Under the pieces are notes generated by a model. The model saw nothing but the letters and a program-made list of their open reading frames with translations, was not told the origin of the DNA and made no database searches. Below, piece after piece: positions 36,248-44,849 of a stretch of 64,000 nt of DNA. This stretch comes from CBDFKK01 sp965248815. GTDB taxonomy: Bacteria > Pseudomonadota > Alphaproteobacteria > SMXP01. The translations under genes and the position numbers were made by a program. Position 1 is the stretch's first letter; each line of letters opens with the position of its first letter. The stretch lies in NCBI GenBank assembly GCA_965248815.1, contig CBDFKK010000008.1, forward strand, positions 2,046,001 through 2,110,000, in the 5' to 3' direction.

Positions 36248-37648
36248 ATGACTGCAGATTCTGTTGAGCAGGCAAGAGCGGCGGACAAAGCCGACGACGG
36301 TGCGCTTCCTATTTCCCTCTATCTCGGCTTTGGCGTCGGCACGCTGGGCGTTTCGCTCATTCTCAATGTGACGGGCAGTGTATTGCCGCTTTTTATGACA
36401 AATTTTTTGGGTCTAAGCGCGGGTGTTGTCGCCACGCTACTGTTTGTGTCCAAGATGTACGACATGGTGACCGACCCCGTGATGGGTATCATCAGTAACC
36501 AGACGAATTCGCGATGGGGACGGCGCCGGCCCTGGATTTTGGTCGGTTCGGTCACAGCGGCAATCGGGTTTTTCATGTTGTTTGCGCCGCCGTTCGTCCT
36601 CGAGAGTCAGGGCGCTCTTATTGCCTACATAGCGGTTGCGTTCTTCATTACCTACACGGGCTACACCATGTTCAACGTGCCTTACTTGGCCATGCCTGCG
36701 GAAATGACCGATAGCTACAATGCGCGCACTGACATTATGACCTATCGAACGCTGTTCATCGTCATTGGGCAGACGATTTCAGGCGGCACGTTTTGGATGA
36801 TCCAGATTTTTGGTCAAGATCGCGGCGCCCACGGTGAAATGGCGGGGCTTCTTGCGGTCTTAATTGCAGCTTCGGGAATTTTATGTTTTTTTGCCACTGC
36901 TACTGCACGACAAACGAAGCAGACCACCACGAAGAATTTTACGCTTGGTGAGCAAATCTCGACGGCCCTCTCGAACAGGCCGTTTCTACTGCTCATTACG
37001 TTGAAATTTTGCCACCTGTTTGGCTTGGCCTCGGTTCAAAGCGTCATGACCTATTTCGTATTTACGGTATTGCAATTATCGTTTTTCGATTTGACGATAT
37101 ATCTTTGGTCCGCAAACGCCTTCATCTTCATGTCCCTACCGTTTTGGAACATCGTCGGCAAACGTCTCGGCAAGCGCAACACAGCGATCGTAAGCACCAT
37201 CGTCTATGTGATTATTGCTCTGTCTTGGCTGGCGGCGGACGCCAGCGATCCGGTTTGGATGTACTATGCCCGGGGCGGTCTGATGGGATTTGCCGCTGGT
37301 GGAATTCTCATTATGCCACCGGCCATGCTGGCCGATACGATGCAATATGATTACTTACGCACGGGGCTCCGGCGCGAAGGCATTTTCTCCGCTCTCTACA
37401 CGACCATGGAAAAGGCGGCCTTTGCCATTGGGCCCGCCGTGGTTTTGGGCATCCTGTCCTTTTTTGGTTACCAGTCGACGACAGAGGGGATCGCCATCGA
37501 GCAACCGGAAAGCGTGCTAACAGCCATCTATCTCGCCGTGGCTCTTATTCCGACGTTCGCTTATGGCATCAGCATTACGTGTCTCTATTATTACGATCTG
37601 ACGCCGGAAAAGCTTAAGTCCATGCCAGAGCCAGAAAGTGTTTCATAA
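36248..37648 (+). CDS. MFS transporter, GPH (MelB-like sugar:cation symporter) family
   Basis: 466 residues, about 12 membrane segments. The family signature KMYDMVTDPVMGIISNQTN is followed by SRWGRRRPWILVGS, the typical glycoside-pentoside-hexuronide:cation symporter loop. It probably imports a sugar or glycoside with Na+ or H+. A second GPH paralogue is at 51057. It lies before the TonB receptor gene, with about 400 bases between. Substrate not predictable. Confidence 0.87.
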   Translation: MTADSVEQARAADKADDGALPISLYLGFGVGTLGVSLILNVTGSVLPLFMTNFLGLSAGVVATLLFVSKMYDMVTDPVMGIISNQTNSRWGRRRPWILVGSVTAAIGFFMLFAPPFVLESQGALIAYIAVAFFITYTGYTMFNVPYLAMPAEMTDSYNARTDIMTYRTLFIVIGQTISGGTFWMIQIFGQDRGAHGEMAGLLAVLIAASGILCFFATATARQTKQTTTKNFTLGEQISTALSNRPFLLLITLKFCHLFGLASVQSVMTYFVFTVLQLSFFDLTIYLWSANAFIFMSLPFWNIVGKRLGKRNTAIVSTIVYVIIALSWLAADASDPVWMYYARGGLMGFAAGGILIMPPAMLADTMQYDYLRTGLRREGIFSALYTTMEKAAFAIGPAVVLGILSFFGYQSTTEGIAIEQPESVLTAIYLAVALIPTFAYGISITCLYYYDLTPEKLKSMPEPESVS

Positions 37649-38054
37649 GACGTAGGCGACTCTGTTAACGCGATAAGGCATTGTAATATATGGCTTTATT
37701 TCGTTAATTTCGGAACAGGAATAAAGTTTTCACAGTTCATGAGCTTGTGGTTGCCGTGTGATGCCGTGTGATGCCGTTGGGTGATCGGGCTCCGGCAACG
37801 ACTGTGGCGGACTTGCATCTCCAAGAGGCGGATAGACCCATACGCAAGATTAGGGCTATTGATGGCTGCGCTTTTTTAGTAGTCTGTCTCAGACGGGGTA
37901 ATTGATGGGACGCTGACTTGGCGCTGAATTGGCGCTGTGGCGCTGTGGCGCTGTGGCGTTTTGGGGGCCAACAGAACTTGATAATTGGTATGGCGGCGCA
38001 TTCTTTTTTGCGGCGCAGCACCTTTTTGACATTTGCTGGCGAACAGGGGGAAGC
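37649..38054. promoter_or_regulatory. TonB receptor leader with short tandem repeats
   Basis: This 406-base gap holds two simple-sequence tracts: a 10-mer TGCCGTGTGA twice plus a partial copy (37752-37777), and an 8-mer GGCGCTGT three times plus part (37931-37958). The second is about 100 bases before the receptor start. The first 100 bases are AT-rich (AATATATGGCTTTATTTCG). It must contain the receptor promoter; no clear -35/-10 pair is evident. Confidence 0.5.
37931..37958. repeat. 8-bp tandem repeat (GGCGCTGT)x3 upstream of TonB receptor
   Basis: Three perfect contiguous copies plus a partial fourth (GGCG). A related GGCGCTGA unit lies just before. Copy-number change would alter leader spacing. 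Confidence 0.8.
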
Positions 38055-40880
38055 ATGTTCATTCAAAAACTCATTAGAAGCGCCACCGCATTGGCGCTGA
38101 TCGCCACGCCCGCGACGGTGACCTTTACCAGCGAAGGCTGGTCGCAGGTCGGCACAATTGTCGTCACCACGAGGAAGCGGGAGGAAAACCTCCAGGACGT
38201 TCCTCTGAGCGTCTCGACTTTTGGCGCCATTCAAATTCAGCAGCGCGGCATTCAAGGCATCAGCGATGTGGCGAAACTTACGCCCGGGGTTGAATTTACC
38301 GAAAGCTTTGGCGCGCAAGACACACGGATCACGATCCGTGGCCTGTCCCAGACGCGGGGTCGACCCAACGCAGCCTTTCTGGTCGACGGCGTCGACTTAA
38401 CGGGTGAAGGGGTTTCGACGGCCGGGGGCGGGTTTTCGGTCAACCGGCGCTTGCTCGATGTGGAACGGATCGAAGTTGTCAAAGGGCCGCAAACCGCGCT
38501 TTACGGCCGAAGCGCGTTCGCAGGCGCGATTCAATACATCACCAGAAGCCCGAGCATGGAGGAATTCGAAGTGGAAGCCGTCTTCGATATCTCTGTTAAA
38601 GAAGACTATGAAGCTTCTGGCTCCGTCGGCGGCCCCATTATCCAGGACATCTTGGCCCTGCGCGTCAACGGACTTTATTGGAACGAAGACGGTTACCATG
38701 ACTCGAGTTTGACGGGTGAAACCGTCGGCGGCGGCGACGGCTGGGGCTTGGCCGGCACAGTCTTGTTTGAGCCGACAGAATCGATTTCGGCCAAAGTGCG
38801 CGTCGCTTACTCGGAAGACAATTATGAAGTCAGCGCCCAAGCGCGCATCCCGAGCAATACGCTTGTCGATCTTCCCGCTTCACTCGTGACCACGAGAGGC
38901 GGCTTCCCATTTGTATTGTTTGCCCCCAACTATCCCGATTGCGCGGGAAAGGTGGAAACTGCGGTCGGCACAATTACGGACTGCTTTCAAACGCCGAAAG
39001 TGCTGGTCGCCGGCAATCTTGGCGATGCCGACGGTTTGGCGATCACACAAAGCCCCAACCCAGCGACGGGTGGGGAGTTTCCCGGCACCAATCTCGAAAC
39101 TTTTCAACTGACGTCTAAGATCGATTGGGATATCGGATTCGGCACGGTCACATCTTATACCGGCTATCTCAGCTCCACTTCCGACCAACTCTTCGACGGA
39201 GACTGGGATTCGCTTCCAGCAGGCACTTTTACGTCGCTGGACGGGTCATGGAGTGACGTTTTGCCGCCCTGTGGCTTTGCCGATTGTTCCCCGGTCGCCG
39301 GGACAGTCGACTTTCAAAACGACACAGGCGTGATTAGCCAAGAACTACGTTTTGCCAGCGATTTTGATGGGCCGTTCCAATTCGCGGTCGGTGGTAATTT
39401 CTGGAGAGAAAATGTCGACCAAATCGAGAACGGCGTGAGCGTGTCGGGAAACCTGTTCCGCGGCTCATCAACGGTTGCAGCCGACTTGACCCCGGCCGCA
39501 CTGATTATCCCAGTAGCGTTGGTCGGCCCGCGCGAGGCTGGTCGGGAGACGACCCATTGGTCGGGCTACGGGATGCTAGAATGGGACATTGGCGAGAAGT
39601 TCAAGGTGAGCTTTGAGGGCCGCTATGTCGACGAGACCGTTGATGTCCTCGGAATTATTTGTGACGGACCGGGGACCCAAGCGCGCACGGGTTTCCCCAG
39701 CACTGACGCGGGCGTCGACTTAAATGGTGACGGTAAGGTAGAAACGACTGGGCCGGAATCCGTGCCGGATGGCATTCCGGAGACGTGTCATGGAAACTTT
39801 CGCGGTGGATCATCACTCGTAAATGTGGGTGTCCAACCAGGAGGCCCTCCGATTCCGTTCGTGCCGGCCACGTTACCCACTGGCTCATTTGCAAATGCCG
39901 CCTTTCTGCCGCTTCTGGCAACATCGAGCGAGTCATTCTTTACACCCAAGGGCACGGTTGAATGGACGCCCACAGAGAACCAGCTCTACTATTTCTCCGT
40001 CGCCCGCGCCGTGAAACCGGGCGGCATTAGTACGATTAGGGCAGGTGCGTTTTTTGATGTCGTTAACAGCACCTTTACCTCCGAGAAACTGATGGCGTAT
40101 GAACTCGGCGCCAAGACAAGTTGGCTGGATAACACGCTGATCATTAACGGCGCTGCCTATTTCCAAAAATTCTCCGACAAGCAGGTGGGCACGACACAGT
40201 TCGATCCTCGGATTGGAAGTGATACGGGCCGTATCGAGAATGCCGGTGAAGCGGAAATACTTGGCATAGAAATCGACAGTCTGTGGCAAGTGACTGAGGA
40301 AATCACGCTTGGCGCCGCTTACAGCTTTATCGATGCTGAGTACACGAGCTTTAAATCATCGACGGGATCCGCCAATGAACTTGCACGCATAATTGCCTCC
40401 GGTAACGCAGGGTGTTTGAATGTTATTGATTCAAATCCGGGGCCTGGAATCGCTAATATTTGTGAAGTCGACCGGACCGGCAACCGCATTGAAGGCATTG
40501 CAAAACATTCGTTTGTGGGAACCGCCGAATACCGGGCGCCGGCGGAGATCCTCGGCAATTGGTTCTGCTGTGAAGTCGATTGGTTCCTTCAATCAAGCGT
40601 CGTCTATACGGGGGAGCGCCCTGCCGAGGAAAATAACTTTAGATTTCTCGACAGCTACGTAACGGCTGACTTCCGCCTTGGCATTAGCACAGAGAATGTT
40701 GATTTTCTGGTTTATGTCGACAACGCATTCAACAACGACACCATCAAGGGCGGTATCGATTTTGGCAGCACGGTCAATACATTCCGCCAAACTCAGTTCC
40801 CGCCGGCCCCAACCGATGGGTTTGTGGCCAATCTTCCGGACCCGCGCGTCGTAGGGTTCAGAGGCCGCGTCCGGTACTGA
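38055..40880 (+). CDS. TonB-dependent outer-membrane receptor
   Basis: 941 residues. A signal peptide (ATALALIATPATVTF) is followed by a TonB-box-like IVVTTRKREENLQDVPLSVS, which is typical of receptors in sphingomonad-like and other oligotrophic alphaproteobacteria. The plug domain has VEFTESFGAQDTRITIRGL and VERIEVVKGPQTALYGRSAFAGAI. The barrel ends in an aromatic-terminated strand (VVGFRGRVRY). ATG 38055 is chosen because AGGGGGA precedes it and it places the signal first. It imports an unknown ligand across the outer membrane with TonB-ExbBD. A strong terminator follows. Confidence 0.92.
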   Translation: MFIQKLIRSATALALIATPATVTFTSEGWSQVGTIVVTTRKREENLQDVPLSVSTFGAIQIQQRGIQGISDVAKLTPGVEFTESFGAQDTRITIRGLSQTRGRPNAAFLVDGVDLTGEGVSTAGGGFSVNRRLLDVERIEVVKGPQTALYGRSAFAGAIQYITRSPSMEEFEVEAVFDISVKEDYEASGSVGGPIIQDILALRVNGLYWNEDGYHDSSLTGETVGGGDGWGLAGTVLFEPTESISAKVRVAYSEDNYEVSAQARIPSNTLVDLPASLVTTRGGFPFVLFAPNYPDCAGKVETAVGTITDCFQTPKVLVAGNLGDADGLAITQSPNPATGGEFPGTNLETFQLTSKIDWDIGFGTVTSYTGYLSSTSDQLFDGDWDSLPAGTFTSLDGSWSDVLPPCGFADCSPVAGTVDFQNDTGVISQELRFASDFDGPFQFAVGGNFWRENVDQIENGVSVSGNLFRGSSTVAADLTPAALIIPVALVGPREAGRETTHWSGYGMLEWDIGEKFKVSFEGRYVDETVDVLGIICDGPGTQARTGFPSTDAGVDLNGDGKVETTGPESVPDGIPETCHGNFRGGSSLVNVGVQPGGPPIPFVPATLPTGSFANAAFLPLLATSSESFFTPKGTVEWTPTENQLYYFSVARAVKPGGISTIRAGAFFDVVNSTFTSEKLMAYELGAKTSWLDNTLIINGAAYFQKFSDKQVGTTQFDPRIGSDTGRIENAGEAEILGIEIDSLWQVTEEITLGAAYSFIDAEYTSFKSSTGSANELARIIASGNAGCLNVIDSNPGPGIANICEVDRTGNRIEGIAKHSFVGTAEYRAPAEILGNWFCCEVDWFLQSSVVYTGERPAEENNFRFLDSYVTADFRLGISTENVDFLVYVDNAFNNDTIKGGIDFGSTVNTFRQTQFPPAPTDGFVANLPDPRVVGFRGRVRY

Positions 40881-40903
40881 CAACTTAACCGCAGTTTTCA
40901 TCG

Positions 40904-40940
40904 CCCCCGCCCGGCGCGTGCCGGGCGGGGGTTTTCTTTT
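40904..40940 (+). terminator. Strong Rho-independent terminator after TonB receptor
   Basis: Perfect 11-bp GC stem CCCCCGCCCGG / CCGGGCGGGGG with a six-base loop, followed by TTTTCTTTT. Confidence 0.93.
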
Positions 40941-40951
40941 GTGTGTGCGCC

Positions 40952-41548
40952 CTAATGGACAACAATTCGTCGAAGCAGAGTTTCTAAATTGGACTTTGCA
41001 ACCTTGAGCGTCGCGCGGGGCGTCATCGAGTCGGCGACCCAAAGTGCCAATTCATTCATGGCGCCGGACAAGAGATAGGCCAAGGCTTCGGGCGTGTAGC
41101 CGCTGAGCTTTCTTTCCCTTGCAAGCTGGTCGATGCAATTTATTAAGAGCGCGAAACCGTGTTCGCCATCAATGCGCCGCCATATAGACCAGCCGAGGAC
41201 TGAGGGCGCGTCGTCAATCACAATCCGGCGCAGCGACACGTCTGCACAAGCGTCAAGAAAGGCGAGCGAGCCCGCAACCAATTGATCGGTTGCATTTTCG
41301 TGTCGACCGGCCGCACGTGAAATACGTTCAGCGATCTGGCGTTCGCAGTCTACGAAGACTGCCTCGAAGAGGCCGCGCTTGCCGTCGAAGTGATGATAAA
41401 GCGCGCCCCGGGTGACGCCAGCTTTGGCGACGATGTCCTCAGCTGCGACGTCGCGATAGCCTCGTTCGCTGAACAAGGCCAAAGCAGTTGCGGCCAACAG
41501 GGTCATCGTCGCCTCCCCCCGCTCGACCAATTTTTGCGCTCTTGCCAT
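40952..41548 (-). CDS. TetR/AcrR-family transcriptional regulator
   Basis: 198 residues. The N-terminal helix-turn-helix has ALFSERGYRDVAAEDIVAKAGVTRGALYHHFDGKRGLFEAVF, a textbook TetR domain. The C-terminal ligand domain (SLAFLDACADVSLRRIVIDD) resembles the TetR_C group of small-molecule sensors. The start MARAQKLVERG at 41548 is preferred; the frame stays open to 41605 through the likely operator. It is divergent from a gene that an IS has destroyed, so its natural target may be gone. Confidence 0.88.
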   Translation of the reverse strand: MARAQKLVERGEATMTLLAATALALFSERGYRDVAAEDIVAKAGVTRGALYHHFDGKRGLFEAVFVDCERQIAERISRAAGRHENATDQLVAGSLAFLDACADVSLRRIVIDDAPSVLGWSIWRRIDGEHGFALLINCIDQLARERKLSGYTPEALAYLLSGAMNELALWVADSMTPRATLKVAKSNLETLLRRIVVH

Positions 41549-41558
41549 ATTGACAAAC

Positions 41559-41579
41559 ATACATACAGTATGGATGTAT
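41559..41579. promoter_or_regulatory. Likely TetR operator
   Basis: Inverted repeat ATACAT-N9-ATGTAT, directly upstream of the tetR start and before the divergent ribosome-binding site. It resembles the TACAT/ATGTA operators of AcrR-like repressors. Autorepression is inferred. Confidence 0.6.
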
Positions 41580-41624
41580 ATCAACACTTCGTTTGAGCAA
41601 ACCAATAGACAAAGGTGAAGAGCT

Positions 41625-41635
41625 ATGGGTATCAG
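41625..41635 (+). pseudogene. 5' stub of a TetR-divergent gene, cut by IS insertion
   Basis: AAAGGTGAAGAGCT is followed by ATGGGTATCAG, and then the left end of the IS at 41636. This is a credible ribosome-binding site and start codon with about three codons left. The remainder is not on the far side of the IS, which carries an unrelated gene in the opposite direction. Confidence 0.5.
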
Positions 41636-41722
41636 TGTCTGACATCAGCGCCTGTGGGACAGATGGAGTTGATTGTGTAACGGAGGATTTCTGGCTCATC
41701 GTCGTGACCGAAGGGAACGCAG

Positions 41723-42097
41723 ATGATCCAGAAATCCATGAGTTTGAAGGACGGCGCCGAGACGGCGGTACGGGACATCCGGCGCAAGACGCGCAAGCAA
41801 TATTCAGCTGAAGAGAAGATCCGGATTGTGCTCTCGGGCCTGCGCGGCGAGGACAGCATCGCCGAGCTGTGCCGTCGGGAAGGGATCGCCGAGAGCCTCT
41901 ACTACAGCTGGTCGAAGGAGTTCCTGGAAGCCGGCAAGAAGCGGCTTTCGGGGGATACCGCCCGCCAGGCGTCCTCGGGCGAGGTCAAGGACCTGCGCCG
42001 CGAGAGGCATGACCTCAAGGAAGCGCTTGCCGAACAGGTGCTGGAGAACCGGCTGCTTAAAAAAAGCATGATCGGGGATGGGGGAGACGGCGCATGA
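41723..42097 (+). CDS. IS3-family OrfA (transposase HTH subunit)
   Basis: 124 residues. The helix-turn-helix KQYSAEEKIRIVLSGLRGE is followed by DSIAELCRREGIAESLYYSWSKEFLEAGKKRL, typical of IS3 OrfA, and a leucine-zipper-like tail LKEALAEQVLENRLLKKSM. Its stop overlaps the orfB start (ATGA at 42094-42097), so the two are translationally coupled. Confidence 0.88.
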   Translation: MIQKSMSLKDGAETAVRDIRRKTRKQYSAEEKIRIVLSGLRGEDSIAELCRREGIAESLYYSWSKEFLEAGKKRLSGDTARQASSGEVKDLRRERHDLKEALAEQVLENRLLKKSMIGDGGDGA

Positions 42098-43074
42098 GAT
42101 ACCCCGCATCGGAGAAGCTCGAGATCATCCGCCTAGTCGAGCGATCCCATCTCCCGGTGCTGCGGACGCTGGACAAGCTCGGCATCCCGGCAACGACGTT
42201 TTACCGATGGTACGACCGGTATTTGCGTGGTGGCGTACAAGCATTGGAAGACCGGTCTCCCAAGCCAAAACGCGTGTGGAACCGCATCCCCGATGATATT
42301 CGAGAGCGGATCGTCGATATGGCTCTTCAGGAACCGGAACTGAGCCCGCGCGAGTTGGCAGTGCGGTTCACTGATACGCAAAGCTATTTTGTATCCGAAG
42401 CTTCAGTGTATCGCCTGCTCAAAGCTCTTGATCTGATTACCAGCCCGGCCTTCGTGGTCATCAAGGCTGCCAATGAGTTCCGCGACAAGACCACGGCGCC
42501 AAACCAGATGTGGCAGACCGACTTCACCTACCTCAAGGTCATCGGCTGGGGCTGGTTTTATCTCTCTACGATTCTTGATGACTTCTCGCGCTACATCATT
42601 GCGTGGAAGCTGTGCACCACGATGAGAGCTGAAGACGTCACTGATACGTTGGAAATGGCTCTGGAGGCATCGGGTTGCGATCAGGCAAATGTCGCACACA
42701 AGCCGCGTCTGCTATCTGACAATGGTTCAAGTTATATTGCCGGCGATCTTGCTGACTGGATGGATGATCAAGGCATGAGGCATGTTCGCGGCGCGCCGTA
42801 TCATCCGCAAACGCAAGGCAAAATCGAGCGTTGGCATCAAACGCTCAAGAACCGCATCTTGCTGGAAAACTATTATCTGCCTGGCGATCTTGAAGCGCAG
42901 ATCGATGAGTTCGTGGGTCACTACAATCACCAGCGCTATCACGAGAGTCTGCAAAACCTCACGCCCGCAGATGTTTACTTTGGGCGCGGCCAAACCATTC
43001 TATTGCAAAGAGAAAGGATCAAGCGAAAAACGATCGAGCATCGGCGCTTGCAACACAGCAAAGCCGCTGCTTAA
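42094..43074 (+). CDS. IS3-family OrfB (DDE transposase)
   Basis: 326 residues. An N-terminal helix-turn-helix (TLDKLGIPATTFYRWYDRY) precedes the rve integrase core: first Asp in MWQTDFTYLKVIGWGWFYL, second Asp in LLSDNGSSYIAGDLADWM, Glu in HPQTQGKIERWHQTLKNRI. It looks intact. The second copy at 46391 differs at a number of residues, so the two are diverged isoforms and not a recent duplicate. Confidence 0.9.
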   Translation: MRYPASEKLEIIRLVERSHLPVLRTLDKLGIPATTFYRWYDRYLRGGVQALEDRSPKPKRVWNRIPDDIRERIVDMALQEPELSPRELAVRFTDTQSYFVSEASVYRLLKALDLITSPAFVVIKAANEFRDKTTAPNQMWQTDFTYLKVIGWGWFYLSTILDDFSRYIIAWKLCTTMRAEDVTDTLEMALEASGCDQANVAHKPRLLSDNGSSYIAGDLADWMDDQGMRHVRGAPYHPQTQGKIERWHQTLKNRILLENYYLPGDLEAQIDEFVGHYNHQRYHESLQNLTPADVYFGRGQTILLQRERIKRKTIEHRRLQHSKAAA

Positions 43075-43148
43075 ACTGATACAACAGATGAGCCATATAC
43101 TCCGCTAGCTCAAATCAAAATCTGTTCCAATTTATCTGATGACGGACA

Positions 43149-43549
43149 CCCCGAGAGTCGTAGGCCGTGAATGAATTTGGAACCAGTTCAATAGCTCTGT
43201 CCAGGTCTTGAATTGCCTGCAAATACTCGCCAATGAGACCTAGCGCGGCCGCGCGGCGCAGGTAAGTAAATGCGATATCAGGATTTAGTTCGATTGCTTT
43301 GGTTAATGCCTCAATCGCACTTTCATAGTCCTTGAACATACTGGCAACTCCAGCTTCCCTGAGGTACCTCTCAAATTGATCAGGCTTATAGATGTTCTCT
43401 CTGTCATACTTGTCAATCGGGTCACTCTCCGCTGCTTGCGCCCACATTGGTGGCGTCTGCTCGGTAGTCTGGGCTTGGCAGGGACCCCCAAACAACGAAA
43501 GCACGATAACTAGCGCGTAAATTGGCAGTGGAACTCTGTTCATCATCAA
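43149..43549 (-). pseudogene. Exported TPR-repeat protein truncated by the IS
   Basis: A signal peptide (YALVIVLSLFGGPCQAQ) precedes TPR units: ASMFKDYESAIEALTKAIELNPD, FTYLRRAAALGLIGEYLQAIQDLDRAIELVPNS and FTAYDSRGV. The gene runs into the right end of IS copy 1 at 43148. The last nine residues (RHQINWNRF) and the stop at 43115 are read from IS sequence. The original C-terminus is missing. Such small TPR lipoprotein-like proteins mediate protein contacts; the specific role is unknown. Confidence 0.75.
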
Positions 43550-43837
43550 TTCTCAGATCCGAAAGAAACTCGCGAAAACCTTTCCTTCAACGCTAGTGCT
43601 AAACTGTCGTCATTAGATGCTTTCGATACTAGCTAATTGTGAGGGCAAATGTCGCCTCAAGGTTTTGGGCGCGCCAACGACCGTTAAGGGTCATCTTCCG
43701 CCGAATTTTGACCTTGCGGATTTCGTCTGCTGATAGGAGCAAAGCGGTCGTCACGATGGCGCACAAGCCGGCACAGAACGTGCGCCACAATATTATAAGT
43801 CTTTGGCTTAGACCGATTTCACGTCCGTGGATTTGCC
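43550..43837. other. Intergenic region with no clear gene
   Basis: 288 bases between the TPR remnant and an exported protein. A minus-strand frame here includes a hydrophobic segment (FCAGLCAIVTTALLL) but overlaps the next gene and lacks a start of its own; it may be chance or a decayed remnant. Confidence 0.35.
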
Positions 43838-44755
43838 TCAGAACTTCACTTCCGGCGGCAACGTTGCCATGGAGAAAAGCTCGAACGGCACGACGGTCGT
43901 TGTGAAATCGTCCGAGAACAACCGGTCCCTCAGCCACCAGCGGCGCATGTCTTCTTGCTTTTCCTTGTCTTCCGCCGTGTAGGGATCGTCCACTCGTTTG
44001 TCGGCAAGAGTGATGATCGCGTCGGCAAACGCCTCCCACGTATCGCGCACGAGAATATAGTTCTCCCAGTTGGCTTCCAAGAGCGGCGCAGCATAAAAGC
44101 TCACGCCGGAGCACACTGTTAAATCATGCTCGAGCCGGAAACCCGCGCAGCGCGCTTCGCGATAGGGCGCAATGTCACGCCCATGTTTCTCAAACACTTC
44201 GTCGATCCGCTCTTTGACATATTGAAAGTCTTCTTCTTTTCCGGCTGAACGCGCCAGATGAACGTTACCTCCGACCACGGACGTATTGTCGGTAATGTAT
44301 TGCAAGGTCATCGTGATGTGCGCAAGGCCTACGAAAGGCGAACTTGGATGCAAATCAGTGTGAAGATATTCGTTCCAGTAAGTGTCGTCGATCCGAGGCG
44401 GCAATCCGTCCGTCGAGTGCCCGGTATAAAGCCCTGCTTTCTCCATCGCCTCACTGCTTGCAACCTGCACAACATATTCGCCGTATTTGAGATCGAACTC
44501 TTTGCGTTTGCTATAAGGACCAACCTCATCCGCAAGCTTTTTTTCCATGCGCGCGACAAAGGCTTCCATGTCGGCTGCGATCTTTTTTTGTTCGTCGTTG
44601 AGATAGTCCAAGTTCCGCCCGGGATTATCCACGGTAATGCGCGGACCTGGCTTAATGACATCATGCCCGCCGGAAAAAGCAGGGGGCGCTGCAAGCGCGA
44701 TCACGCCGCAAACAAAAACAATTCGCGAAAGTGGGCGAGAGCGGTCTGTCAACAT
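43838..44755 (-). CDS. Exported protein of unknown function
   Basis: 305 residues with a signal peptide (IVFVCGVIALAAPPAFSGG) and a long helical, charged body (LNDEQKKIAADMEAFVARMEKKL). Two Cys (RCAGF and TVCSG) could form a disulphide. No named family recognised. AGAGGAGTT precedes the ATG at 44755. It follows the exported Rossmann protein by 94 bases on the same strand and is probably co-transcribed. Confidence 0.65.
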   Translation of the reverse strand: MLTDRSRPLSRIVFVCGVIALAAPPAFSGGHDVIKPGPRITVDNPGRNLDYLNDEQKKIAADMEAFVARMEKKLADEVGPYSKRKEFDLKYGEYVVQVASSEAMEKAGLYTGHSTDGLPPRIDDTYWNEYLHTDLHPSSPFVGLAHITMTLQYITDNTSVVGGNVHLARSAGKEEDFQYVKERIDEVFEKHGRDIAPYREARCAGFRLEHDLTVCSGVSFYAAPLLEANWENYILVRDTWEAFADAIITLADKRVDDPYTAEDKEKQEDMRRWWLRDRLFSDDFTTTVVPFELFSMATLPPEVKF

Positions 44756-44849
44756 GGCTAAACTCCTCTAGTTTCTTAAACTCAACGGCGGGAACACTAA
44801 TATATACACGCACATATTCGAGCGGATTTATCTCTCGCGCCGGTCCCGG

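Larger units (their letters stand above)
41636..43148 (+). mobile_element. IS3-family insertion sequence, copy 1 (complete, 1513 bp)
   Basis: Imperfect terminal inverted repeats of about 30 bp: TGTCTGACATCAG at the left and TGTCCGTCATCAG on the complement of the right end, with a further shared GGGACAGAT/GGAACAGAT block. It carries orfA and orfB overlapping by ATGA. I see no short target duplication (left flank ends ATCAG, right flank begins CCCCGAG), which suggests a deletion or recombination next to the element after insertion. Confidence 0.85.

Noticed and set aside
41641..41811. 72-codon ORF from 41593 over the IS left end
   Set aside because: It reads across the IS boundary and overlaps orfA in another frame; no domain.
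43629..44114. Minus-strand 161-codon ORF with a hydrophobic segment
   Set aside because: Mostly a shadow of the exported protein gene at 43838-44755 in another frame; no independent start.
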